Assembly (NCBI GenBank): GCA_019694355.1
Contig: JAIBCB010000007.1
Span: forward strand, 1-42,377
Source: Pyrinomonadaceae bacterium
Lineage (GTDB): Bacteria; Acidobacteriota; Blastocatellia; Pyrinomonadales; Pyrinomonadaceae
Length of the DNA stretch: 42,377 bases
Direction of reading: 5' to 3'
This document shows positions 1 to 7,036 of the stretch, in pieces; the first letter of the stretch is position 1, and every line of letters begins with the position of its first letter. Under the pieces are notes generated by a model that saw nothing but the letters and a program-made list of their open reading frames with translations, had not been told where the DNA came from and made no database searches. The translations under genes were made by a program, and so were the position numbers.

Positions 1-302
1 GTCAGAACCGGGAGCGATAGCGACTGGGTCAAAATGATGCTTCGGAGGCGCCAACAGTCAGAACCGCCTGCGTAAGCGGGCGGTCAGTAAGTCAGTGCGT
101 CGGCCAGTTGTCAGAACCGGGAGCGATAGCGACTGGGTCAAAATGATGCTTCGGAGGCGCCAACAGTCAGAACCGCCTGCGTAAGCGGGCGGTCAGTAAG
201 TCAGTGCGTCGGCCAGTTGTCAGAACCGGGAGCGATAGCGACTGGGTCAAAATGATGCTTCGGAGGCGCCAACAGTCAGAACCGCCTGCGTCATCGGGCG
301 GC
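1..302. repeat. 109-bp tandem repeat, about 2.7 copies
   Basis: Three copies begin at 1, 110 and 219 with a period of exactly 109 bp. Copies one and two look identical; the third diverges at about 291. Each unit joins two modules that also occur singly elsewhere in the window: module Y (GTCAGAACCGGGAGCGATAG and following bases) and module X, a hairpin with arms ACCGCC and GGCGGT (63-84, 172-193 and 281-302). The array touches the window edge, so more copies may lie to the left. No coding potential is seen. Bases 303-420 hold nothing recognisable. Confidence 0.9.
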
Positions 303-420
303 CAGAAAGCAGCGGCTAGATGCTTTTCCATCTCTCTCGAAAGATCATAGCCGTTAAGATCTGCCGAATCCGCCAAATCCGCGTTCTATTTCGAATCCCT
401 GCTTTCTCTCCGGACTTGGC

Positions 421-560
421 CTTTGGCAGCGCGGTCGGGCTTGTCGTCAGACGGTGCATTCGGGCTTGCCCCTTTAGCAGTGCGGTCGGGCTTGCCCGAC
501 CGTTGATGCCAGACAGACGAAATGGAGCCCGCTTTGGCGGGCGACAAACTAAGACGCATT
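421..560. repeat. REP-like GC-rich hairpin repeats
   Basis: A perfect 9-bp hairpin CGGTCGGGC-TT-GCCCGACCG lies at 483-502. It is preceded by a degenerate copy of the same unit at about 431-450 and followed by a GCCCGC...GCGGGC hairpin at about 530-545. The same hairpins recur at 33649-33784 and 34435-34569. No coding potential is seen. The repeat sits just past the 3' end of the minus-strand lipoprotein gene. Confidence 0.7.
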
Positions 561-576
561 ACCCGACTCGTCGATC

Positions 577-1026
577 TTACTGCTTATTCGCGTTCTGGAT
601 CCGCTTCATGCTTTTCATCGCGGGAACATTGTCGGTTGCACCGGGCGGCACGGCGTTGACATTCGAAGCAGCCTTTCGCATCTTCTCAAGTTCGGCCTTG
701 CTTGGGATGCCGGGCGTCGGGGTCGCACCAGGCTTGACGCCTCGCTTGAGCTCTTCCTGGCTCGGAATGCCGGGCGTAGGTGTCGCTCCCTTTTCGACCT
801 TCAGCGGGTCCTTTGGAATTCCCGGCGTCTCGTTCGCAGAAGGCGGGATCGGCTTCGGATCGAAGCCTTCGGGCAGATTCGCAGGATCAAGATTTGTCTT
901 GACGGCGGCATTCGCGTTCACGTTGGCGTTTGCCGCGGTGTTCGCTTCGGATGTTCCTGCCGAACCGCAGGCGGCACCAAATGCGGTGCAAGCAAAAAGA
1001 AGGGTAAGTGGAATAAATTTTGACAT
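577..1026 (-). CDS. small proline-rich putative lipoprotein
   Basis: This is a 149-residue exported protein of unknown function. The chosen start gives a signal peptide (MSKFIPLTLLFACTAFGAAC) with a lipobox-like GAAC, so Cys20 could be lipidated; the lipobox is weak because Gly rather than Leu or Val stands at -3. An earlier in-frame start 11 codons upstream would spoil the signal peptide, and a GAGG ribosome-binding site precedes the ATG at 1026. The mature protein starts with an Asn/Ala-rich linker. It then carries three copies of a PGIP-containing repeat, two of them as GATPTPGIPS followed by a short charged helix. It has no enzyme motif and is probably a periplasmic or surface protein. 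It is transcribed divergently from the tRNA gene. Confidence 0.7.
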   Translation of the reverse strand: MSKFIPLTLLFACTAFGAACGSAGTSEANTAANANVNANAAVKTNLDPANLPEGFDPKPIPPSANETPGIPKDPLKVEKGATPTPGIPSQEELKRGVKPGATPTPGIPSKAELEKMRKAASNVNAVPPGATDNVPAMKSMKRIQNANKQ

Positions 1027-1087
1027 TAAGAACCTCGTTGTATCTCTAAATGAAACCACGACTTCGGCGCTAAGCGCAAGGCGCGGT

Positions 1088-1117
1088 TTGACAAGGCAAA
1101 GCAGCCTTATTTACACT
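1088..1117 (+). promoter_or_regulatory. putative promoter of tRNA-Phe
   Basis: TTGACA at 1088-1093 and TACACT at 1112-1117 are separated by 18 bp, about 50 bp before the tRNA. The -35 matches consensus fully and the -10 matches 4 of 6 positions. The call is sequence-only. Confidence 0.45.
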
Positions 1118-1165
1118 CATAAATTCGCGTATCAATGAAGTTTAGATGCGCCGCACGCCAAAAAT

Positions 1166-1241
<76 letters not shown>

Positions 1242-1683
1242 CCTCCTCCTCGATCACAAATTCCAAGTTCCAAATTTTGCGCGGTTTGTGCTTCTGATCA
1301 GCCGCGGGCGTCGGATATTCTTACAAATGTAAATGGCTAAATGGCTGATGTCGGTCCTTAACGATCTTGCAGGCTCGACCTTGGAAAAAAAGGCGGTGCT
1401 TCGTCGATCTAGTCAGAACCGCCTGCGTCAGCGGGCGGGCAGAAGCGTTATCTCAAACCCACACCACGGATCAGCCGACAACGTGCGTCCATTTTTAGCC
1501 CCACTAGGGGCGCAATGTTTGTAGATCACGGCGGCCACCACTCTCGCGAAACGTGTGGAACACGCGACAGAGGTCTTTTGATGCAAAAAAGCCGTCGTAT
1601 ATCCGCGTCCCTTGCGGGGAATTTTGTTGCATTCTGCGGAGAATGAATGTGATAATCTACGCGGTGGATGCGGAGATTAGACG
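1242..1683. repeat. spacer with three REP-like hairpins
   Basis: No gene is seen in this spacer. It holds one module X hairpin (1418-1438, arms ACCGCC and GGCGG), a GCCCC-ACTA-GGGGC hairpin (1498-1511) and a solo CGTGT-GGA-ACACG hairpin (1552-1564). The last matches hairpin C of the composite repeats at 2905-3001 and 36447-36571. The remainder is unremarkable. Confidence 0.7.
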
Positions 1684-2793
1684 ATGCCTTATATTTACGA
1701 GCAAAGCGGTTGGCCTGACCTTGTATGGGATGCTGCCGCTATTTCGGGGGTTCTGGCGGACGTGCGGCATCGTCAGGGGCGTCTGATCGGCCGAATGGAG
1801 TCTTTGGGCTTTCAACTCCGTCAGGAATCGGTGCTTGAATCGCTGACAGCCGAGGCCGTCAAATCGAGCGAGATCGAAGGCGAGCGTTTGGATCCGGATC
1901 AAGTGCGCTCTTCGCTTGCGCGGAGACTTGGGATGGATGTGGCGGGCGTGGCTCCATCCGATCGAAATGTAGAAGGCGTTGTCGATATGATGATCGATGC
2001 AACGCAGAACTTTGCGCGTCCGTTGACCAACGAGCGACTCTTTGCGTGGCACGCGGCTCTATTCCCTACGGGCCGCAGCGGAATGAGAAAGATCGCGATC
2101 GGCGCGTGGAGAACGGATGACACAGGGCCGATGCAGGTCGTTTCCGGGCCGGTCGGACGCGAGGTCGTGCACTACGAAGCTCCGCAGGCCAAAAGCCTCG
2201 CAAGAGAGATGCGAGTCTTTCTCAACTGGTTCGAATCTAAAAAGGCCATCGATCCCGTTCTCGCGGCAGGCGTGGCACATCTTTGGTTCGGTACCGTTCA
2301 CCCATTCGACGACGGCAACGGGCGGATCGCACGAGCGCTAACGGACCTCGCCCTGGCTCGATCAGAAGGCAGCCCGCAGCGTTTCTACAGTATGTCCTCG
2401 GCGATCCGAGCCGAACGCAAAGGCTACTACGCGATCCTTGAAAGAACACAAAAAGGCGGGCTCGATATCACCGATTGGCTCAAATGGTTCTTGAACTGCT
2501 TGGACGGAGCGTTCGACAAGGCGGAAGAAACGCTGAGCTCGGTCTTTGCCAAGGCCGACTTTTGGACACTTCATAGAGACACTCAACTGAACGACCGCCA
2601 AAGACACGTTCTGAATCGACTGCTTGACGGGTTCGAGGGCAGCCTGACGTCGAGCAAATGGGCAAAACTTGCCAAGACCTCGCAGGACACTGCCTCCCGT
2701 GATATCGACGATCTTATAAAAAAAAGCATCTTAATACGCAACCGTCCCGGCGGCCGCAGCACCAGCTACGCCCTCGCCTCGCCGAAAAAATGA
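1684..2793 (+). CDS. Fic family protein, class II
   Basis: Fic enzymes usually transfer AMP from ATP to a hydroxyl group of a target protein. The 369-residue protein shows the intact catalytic signature HPFDDGNGR starting at His206. The motif SSEIEG at 61-66 matches the inhibitory (S/T)xxxE(G/N) helix before the Fic core, which makes it a self-inhibited class II Fic. The N-terminal 50 residues resemble the DUF4172 region found in such proteins. The C-terminal ~90 residues look like a winged-helix module (the stretch around TSQDTASRDIDDLIKK), suggesting DNA binding or autoregulation. A GGAG site lies about 9 bp before the ATG. No antitoxin-like partner gene is adjacent. The target is unknown. 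Confidence 0.93.
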   Translation: MPYIYEQSGWPDLVWDAAAISGVLADVRHRQGRLIGRMESLGFQLRQESVLESLTAEAVKSSEIEGERLDPDQVRSSLARRLGMDVAGVAPSDRNVEGVVDMMIDATQNFARPLTNERLFAWHAALFPTGRSGMRKIAIGAWRTDDTGPMQVVSGPVGREVVHYEAPQAKSLAREMRVFLNWFESKKAIDPVLAAGVAHLWFGTVHPFDDGNGRIARALTDLALARSEGSPQRFYSMSSAIRAERKGYYAILERTQKGGLDITDWLKWFLNCLDGAFDKAEETLSSVFAKADFWTLHRDTQLNDRQRHVLNRLLDGFEGSLTSSKWAKLAKTSQDTASRDIDDLIKKSILIRNRPGGRSTSYALASPKK

Positions 2794-2904
2794 GCGTGTG
2801 AACGATGTTTGGCGTTTCAGTGTCTATGACATTGGCGGTAAGATGGTGGCGGAATACGGCGGCAATTGACTTCGATGAAATATGTTAGCCGTTCGATCCA
2901 TCGA

Positions 2905-3001
2905 GTGTGCGGAGCACACGGTACATCTGTAGCTACAGGTGAAGCGGAGCGGAACCTGTAGAGCAACGTGTAAAGTATTGAACGGAGCGTGTGGAACACG
3001 C
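2905..3001. repeat. three-hairpin composite repeat (A-B-C), solo copy
   Basis: Three hairpins follow each other: A, GTGTGC-GGA-GCACAC (2905-2919); B, CTACAGGT and ACCTGTAG around a 13-nt purine-rich loop (2933-2961); C, GCGTGT-GGA-ACACGC (2987-3001). The same A-B-C order occurs at 36476-36571 beside the intact Y1 transposase, so this is probably a non-autonomous copy moved by that or a related enzyme. In the rest of the 2794-3223 spacer, two more short hairpins follow (GGCGGT-AGA-ACCGCC at 3015-3029 and GGCTCC-GAC-GGAGCC at 3070-3084), and no gene is seen. Confidence 0.8.
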
Positions 3002-3223
3002 GACAGGATCTGTCGGCGGTAGAACCGCCTCCGAGAATTTTGATGAATTGTCGTGTCCCATAAACATTCGGCTCCGACGGAGCCATCGATTTGGCCTTAC
3101 CGAACGCGATGACGCGACGGGCCTCGATCACACGTGGTTCCGCAAGAATGAAGGCCGTGCAGGACGTTTCGCTAGCCGGTGTGATCCAAGTATGTTGAAG
3201 CCTGCGAAAAGGAGGAGGTGAAA

Positions 3224-3697
3224 GTGAGGAACTTGATCTTTAGTATACTTGTCTTTTTTTTCGTTGGCGTCGGCTCCGCAAGTGTCTACGCCCAAAGTCC
3301 GAAAAGGACGGAATATAATTCGTTTCGGTCAAAGTTTCGCTATGTGGTTGTCTATTCAGACCTAGAAAGGTCAGTGAAGAAGGGCAAGTATGACACGAGG
3401 TTCGTAGATGTTCTCATCGACAAACGCGCATTTTCTGTTCAAAATCTGCGGATTCTCTTCGATCTGCTCTCTAAGCGATTTCCAAAGCCTCACACGCTAT
3501 TCGTAACGGTTTATACGGATCTGGAGGACATTGAAACCCCAGAAGAGCATGAACGTGGTAGATTTTCCGAGACCACGGACTCAACTGATCTGCCAAATGA
3601 ACAGGATACTGCAATCTTTACTCGCGAAGGCAGGACGAAAAATGTCGTCATTAACTACGCAAATGGAGACGTGGATGAATTTGACATTGACAGGTAG
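3224..3697 (+). CDS. small exported protein of unknown function
   Basis: This is a ~157-residue protein with a clear signal peptide (hydrophobic LIFSILVFFFVGVGSASVYA, likely cut after the Ala of VYA). The rest is charged and probably a small alpha/beta domain. I do not recognise a family. Two in-frame GTG codons compete as start: the one at 3218 overlaps the strong AAGGAGGAGG ribosome-binding site, whereas the one at 3224 lies 8 bp after it and is preferred. The gene is isolated between two repeat clusters. The product is probably periplasmic. Confidence 0.6.
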   Translation: MRNLIFSILVFFFVGVGSASVYAQSPKRTEYNSFRSKFRYVVVYSDLERSVKKGKYDTRFVDVLIDKRAFSVQNLRILFDLLSKRFPKPHTLFVTVYTDLEDIETPEEHERGRFSETTDSTDLPNEQDTAIFTREGRTKNVVINYANGDVDEFDIDR

Positions 3698-3856
3698 TAG
3701 GACGTTGGACGTATGACGAGGCGGGCGATGTCGTTTCGGATACGAAATTTCGTTAGATGGATTTTGGGTACGACGCGAACGGGCGTATGGTGACTACACG
3801 GCGTATGGTGAAGAGATGCAGACGGGTGTGGTGCTTCACTGTTACCTGTTGACTGT

Positions 3857-4440
3857 CGCCCGCTGGAGCGGGCAGAAATCTTCTTGGGCAACGTGATCCC
3901 CGGTCTAAAGACCGGGGCAATTCGGAGAGCGATCACACAGATTGGAGCAATTTGAAGAGACTGTCAAAAGATACCCATTGACACGTGTGATATACTCGTA
4001 GGTGTGGCGGAAACGCACGTTTTACACCTTGATCTTTGACAATAGTGACAAAAATTGTAACCGCAGGTCGCCAGAACGCCGATTTTTGTCCCATTTTGTC
4101 CCGCTTGTCGCATTCACGGTGAGACGGGACAAACATCGGGAAATTGTGAATTGTTCATTGTGGATTGTGGATTGTTAATTGGGAATGGAAGCCGAGCGTC
4201 TTCGGTTTTCGACCGTTGAATGGACAATGACGAGTGCCCTTACTAACGTGCGGGCTTCGGCAGTGCGGAACCCAGTCGCTATCGCTCCCGGTTCTGACAA
4301 TGCTACTGACCGCCCGCTGACGCAGGCGGTTCTGACATTCGACGCCCTTGGTGACGCGCGGGCTTCTGCAATGCGTCTTCTGTTCGCTGTTCTCAGTTCT
4401 CAGTTCTCTATTCTCAATTCCGCTGTGCGGACTGCGTTCG
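3857..4440 (+). repeat. long dispersed non-coding element, copy A
   Basis: This stretch has no plausible gene and matches 33180-33557 in inverted orientation. Shared landmarks are the hairpin CCCCGGTC-TAAA-GACCGGGG (3898-3917), a TTGACACGTGTGATATACTCG-like block near 3979, a block ending TTGTAACCGCAGGTCGCC near 4053, tandem TTTTGTCCC units (4083-4102) paired with GGGACAAA (4126-4133), and a block around CCGTTGAATGGA (4212-4223). Modules Y and X lie inside it in reverse orientation (4269-4298 and 4309-4330). A GCCCGC hairpin stands at 3858-3872. Copy A ends just before rarA. Confidence 0.75.
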
Positions 4441-4451
4441 TGTGTATGCGG

Positions 4452-4457
4452 TATAAT
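4452..4457 (+). promoter_or_regulatory. putative -10 box of rarA
   Basis: A perfect TATAAT lies 14 bp before the preferred ATG at 4472. The transcript would then begin only about 8 nt before the start codon, giving a nearly leaderless mRNA. No clear -35 is seen. Confidence 0.4.
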
Positions 4458-4471
4458 TGCGGTTTCGTGTT

Positions 4472-5602
4472 ATGGAACCGCTTGCGAATAGGATAAGGCC
4501 GCGGGGCCTCGAGGGGTTTGTCGGGCAGGAGCATCTTGTCGGGATCGGCAAACCGTTGAGGCTTGCGATCGAGAACGGGCATATCTTCTCGTTCATTCTG
4601 TGGGGCACGCCGGGAACGGGCAAGACGACGCTCGCGAGGATCTACGCGAACGCGATCAACGCGGAATTCTACGAACTCTCAGCTGTCTCCGCCGGCAAGG
4701 AAGACATTCGCAAGATCCTCAAAGCCGAGGCCGAGGACGGCCGTCCGAAACTGCTTTTCCTCGACGAAATTCACCGTTTCAATAAGGCTCAGCAGGATTT
4801 TCTGCTGCCGTTCGTCGAGAGCGGCGAACTCGTGCTGATCGGCGCGACGACCGAGAATCCGAGTTTTGAGGTCATTCCGGCACTGCTTTCGCGGCTGCGT
4901 GTCTTTGTATTTGAAGAGTTGCGACCCGAGCAGATGTCCGCGATCTTTGACCGCACAGAACTTGAGATCGGACCGAAAGCTCGCGAGTGGCTGATCGAGA
5001 TGGCGAACGGCGACGCACGCCAGGCGATCTCGATGCTTGAGAGCACCGCACAGCTATATGACGCGATCACGGTCGAGACGCTGAAAGAGACGCTCCAGGC
5101 CAAGTTCTTACGCTATGACAAGAAAGGCGAGGAACATTACAACGTCATCTCGGCGTTCATAAAGTCGATGCGGGCGAGCAAGGCTGACGCAGCGATGTAT
5201 TACCTCGCAAGAATGCTCGAATCGGGCGAAGATCCGAAGTTCATCGCGCGCCGAATGGTGATATTCGCTTCCGAAGACATCGGGCTCGCTCAGCCAACGG
5301 CGTTGGTCGTCGCAAATGCGGTGTTTCGCGCGGTCGAGACGATCGGGCTGCCGGAATGTGCGTTGAATCTCGCGCACGGCGTCGCATATTTAGCGAACGC
5401 GGCAAAAGACCGTTCCGCAACTGAAGCGATCGGCAAGGCAAGCGACGACGCAAAGAAATTCGGCAACCTGCCGGTCCCGATGAAGATCAGGAACGCACCG
5501 ACGCGTTTGATGAAAGACCTCGGTTACGGCAAGGACGAAGGCAATGATCCGGAAGGCGATCTATTGCCGGAAAAGCTGCGCGGGCGAAAGTATTTTAAGT
5601 GA
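4472..5602 (+). CDS. rarA: replication-associated recombination protein A (RarA/MgsA family AAA+ ATPase)
   Basis: RarA acts at stalled replication forks and is related to clamp-loader and RuvB-like ATPases. The 376-residue protein shows Walker A GTPGTGKT (near residue 45), Walker B LLFLDEIHRFN and sensor 1 GATTENPSF. The C-terminal MgsA tetramerisation region ends in the typical LLPEKLRGRKYF. A TTG 15 bp upstream also keeps the frame, but the ATG of MEPLANRIRPR matches family starts. It is somewhat shorter than the E. coli protein (447 residues), mostly at the N-terminus. The gene appears monocistronic: repeats lie upstream and a convergent gene begins 4 bp downstream. Confidence 0.95.
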   Translation: MEPLANRIRPRGLEGFVGQEHLVGIGKPLRLAIENGHIFSFILWGTPGTGKTTLARIYANAINAEFYELSAVSAGKEDIRKILKAEAEDGRPKLLFLDEIHRFNKAQQDFLLPFVESGELVLIGATTENPSFEVIPALLSRLRVFVFEELRPEQMSAIFDRTELEIGPKAREWLIEMANGDARQAISMLESTAQLYDAITVETLKETLQAKFLRYDKKGEEHYNVISAFIKSMRASKADAAMYYLARMLESGEDPKFIARRMVIFASEDIGLAQPTALVVANAVFRAVETIGLPECALNLAHGVAYLANAAKDRSATEAIGKASDDAKKFGNLPVPMKIRNAPTRLMKDLGYGKDEGNDPEGDLLPEKLRGRKYFK

Positions 5603-5605
5603 GCT

Positions 5606-6064
5606 CTATCGCTTCCAATAGTTCTTGATCTTGAGATCGAGCATTGGAAAGGCACAGTATTCGACCGAGCGGCCGGATTCGCGCAGCAGCTTGACCATCG
5701 GGATCGCGGCATCAGCATTCCGCGTGTGTACGATGATCGTCGCGGCACGCTGAAGCGAGGGATTCTCGGTCAGCCATTTCGCGACCTCGAACCCTGTCTG
5801 ATGATAGTCGTCGTGATCGTTCGTCTCGTAGTGGTGCGGGAGAAGATCGTGGTCAAGGAAGATAGCGTCGTAGCTGCCTTCGGCAAGGAACGCCTTTGCA
5901 TCTTCAACGTTCGCTGCGATGTCGATAGCATCGCCCGCAAACCTTTTGACGAACCAGCGATGACGCCGTTCGTCGTCGTCAAGCAGCATCACCGAGATCG
6001 GCGTGCGGTCAGCGGAAAGGTCAGCGAGTTTCAGCTTTATTAGAAGGCTTCTTATTAGTCCCAT
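5606..6064 (-). CDS. receiver-like protein, probably cyclic-phosphate-processing receiver domain
   Basis: The protein has about 152 residues and one receiver-fold domain. LLDDDERRH marks the acidic pocket, IFLDHDLLPHHYET carries the phospho-acceptor-like Asp but followed by His-Asp, and IIVHTRNADAA replaces the usual T/S strand. The LDHDL and HTRN signatures fit the predicted cPRR family, receiver derivatives thought to act on cyclic phosphates at RNA ends rather than in phosphorelay. No output domain or partner kinase is present. The ATG at 6064 is preferred over one 17 codons upstream because it removes an unstructured leader, but no ribosome-binding site decides this. The gene is convergent with rarA. 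Confidence 0.6.
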   Translation of the reverse strand: MGLIRSLLIKLKLADLSADRTPISVMLLDDDERRHRWFVKRFAGDAIDIAANVEDAKAFLAEGSYDAIFLDHDLLPHHYETNDHDDYHQTGFEVAKWLTENPSLQRAATIIVHTRNADAAIPMVKLLRESGRSVEYCAFPMLDLKIKNYWKR

Positions 6065-6179
6065 TGTGAAAGTTAGACGCGTGGCCGCATAAAGTTTCCA
6101 ATATACATTACGCATTGGTGAGGTTCGAGTTCCAAAAGCCGAATCCTCGGTGATATACTACTCACCCTTCAACTCGAAT

Positions 6180-6926
6180 ATGACGAAAGGCACGAGTCAA
6201 AAATCTTCCCTACGGGCCGTCGAGCGTCAATCGGACAAAGACGCGGTTTGCCCGAAATGTTTCGGCACCGGACTTGAGGTCACACCCGAAGGCGCAAAAC
6301 GCTGCATCTGCCGCGTGCGGTTCGATGACGCTGATCAAAATAAACGTGTCAAACTACCGCGAAGATATGACGACTGCCATTTCTCGAACTACAAGCCGCA
6401 AAATCAGTCACAGACCGCGGCTCTTCGATACGCAACGACTTTTACGATGGAGTATCCGGCCGTCGACCGCGGGATCATTTTTATGGGAACCGTCGGTGTC
6501 GGGAAGACTCATCTTGCGGTCTCTATCTTAAAAGGCCTGACAGAGCGCGGTTTCGGCTGTCTTTTTTATGAATTTGGAGCTCTGCTTAAGGAAATTCAGG
6601 ATTCTTACAACCCGAGCACCTTTTCTTCCGAATTGAGCGTCCTCGCTCCGGTGTTGAACGCGGAGGTGCTTGTCCTGGACGAACTTGGAGCATCCAAGCC
6701 CACGGATTGGGTCCGCGATACGCTTGGACATATTATTAATACGCGTTACAACGACAAGAAACTCACGGTCTTTACAACAAATTATTTAGACACTCGGCCG
6801 AATGAGCGCGAAGAAACCCTCGAAGACAGGATCGGCGTTCGCACTCGCTCACGCCTCTTCGAAATGTGTAAAAGCGTGGAAATTACAGGGCCGGACTATC
6901 GTCGAAGCAGCGATCTGAGGCGATAA
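6180..6926 (+). CDS. DnaC/DnaI/IstB-type ATPase
   Basis: This is a 248-residue AAA+ ATPase of the helicase-loader group. An N-terminal zinc-binding motif uses C24, C27, C42 and C44 (CPKCFGTG...CIC). Walker A GTVGVGKT is at 103-110, Walker B VLVLDELGA has Asp167-Glu168, and sensor 1 reads VFTTNYLD. This layout is that of DnaI/DnaC loaders and of IstB, the helper ATPase of IS21 elements. No IstA transposase is nearby, so a replication helicase loader is more likely. The upstream GTG at 6150 would overlap a TGATATACT extended -10-like sequence (6151-6159), so the ATG at 6180 is preferred. It is transcribed divergently from the receiver-like gene. Confidence 0.85.
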   Translation: MTKGTSQKSSLRAVERQSDKDAVCPKCFGTGLEVTPEGAKRCICRVRFDDADQNKRVKLPRRYDDCHFSNYKPQNQSQTAALRYATTFTMEYPAVDRGIIFMGTVGVGKTHLAVSILKGLTERGFGCLFYEFGALLKEIQDSYNPSTFSSELSVLAPVLNAEVLVLDELGASKPTDWVRDTLGHIINTRYNDKKLTVFTTNYLDTRPNEREETLEDRIGVRTRSRLFEMCKSVEITGPDYRRSSDLRR

Positions 6927-6968
6927 TTCATCGACTTCTAAAAAATTTAACTTTCTTAAACATTTTTG

Positions 6969-7018
6969 TTTACTTTTGTACATATTATGCATATAATGGC
7001 CTATCGGGATACTTCCCG
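6969..7018 (+). promoter_or_regulatory. strong promoter and 5'-terminal hairpin
   Basis: TTTACT (6969-6974) and TATAAT (6992-6997) are 17 bp apart, with an A/T-rich upstream stretch from 6940. The predicted start lies near 7004. It is followed at once by the hairpin CGGGA-TACT-TCCCG (7005-7018), which may protect the mRNA 5' end. No clear ribosome-binding site precedes the ATG at 7037. Confidence 0.65.
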
Positions 7019-7036
7019 CCTACCTGATAAAACGCC

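Noticed and set aside
1..302. The regular repeats could be a CRISPR array
   Set aside because: The period is 109 bp with no distinct spacers, the units are near-identical throughout, and no cas gene is near.
320..1138. A 272-codon plus-strand ORF
   Set aside because: It runs antisense to the lipoprotein gene and through repeat sequence, and its product is low-complexity without family features.
1684..2793. Fic protein as part of a toxin-antitoxin pair
   Set aside because: The inhibitory motif is inside the same protein (class II), and no small partner gene lies next to it.
3979..3999. TTGACA followed by TATACT in the dispersed element as a full sigma-70 promoter
   Set aside because: The two boxes are only 7 bp apart. 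At most the TGATATACT part could act as an extended -10.
6180..6926. The ATPase as IstB of an IS21 element
   Set aside because: No istA gene and no terminal repeats were found. The N-terminal zinc motif fits helicase loaders equally well.
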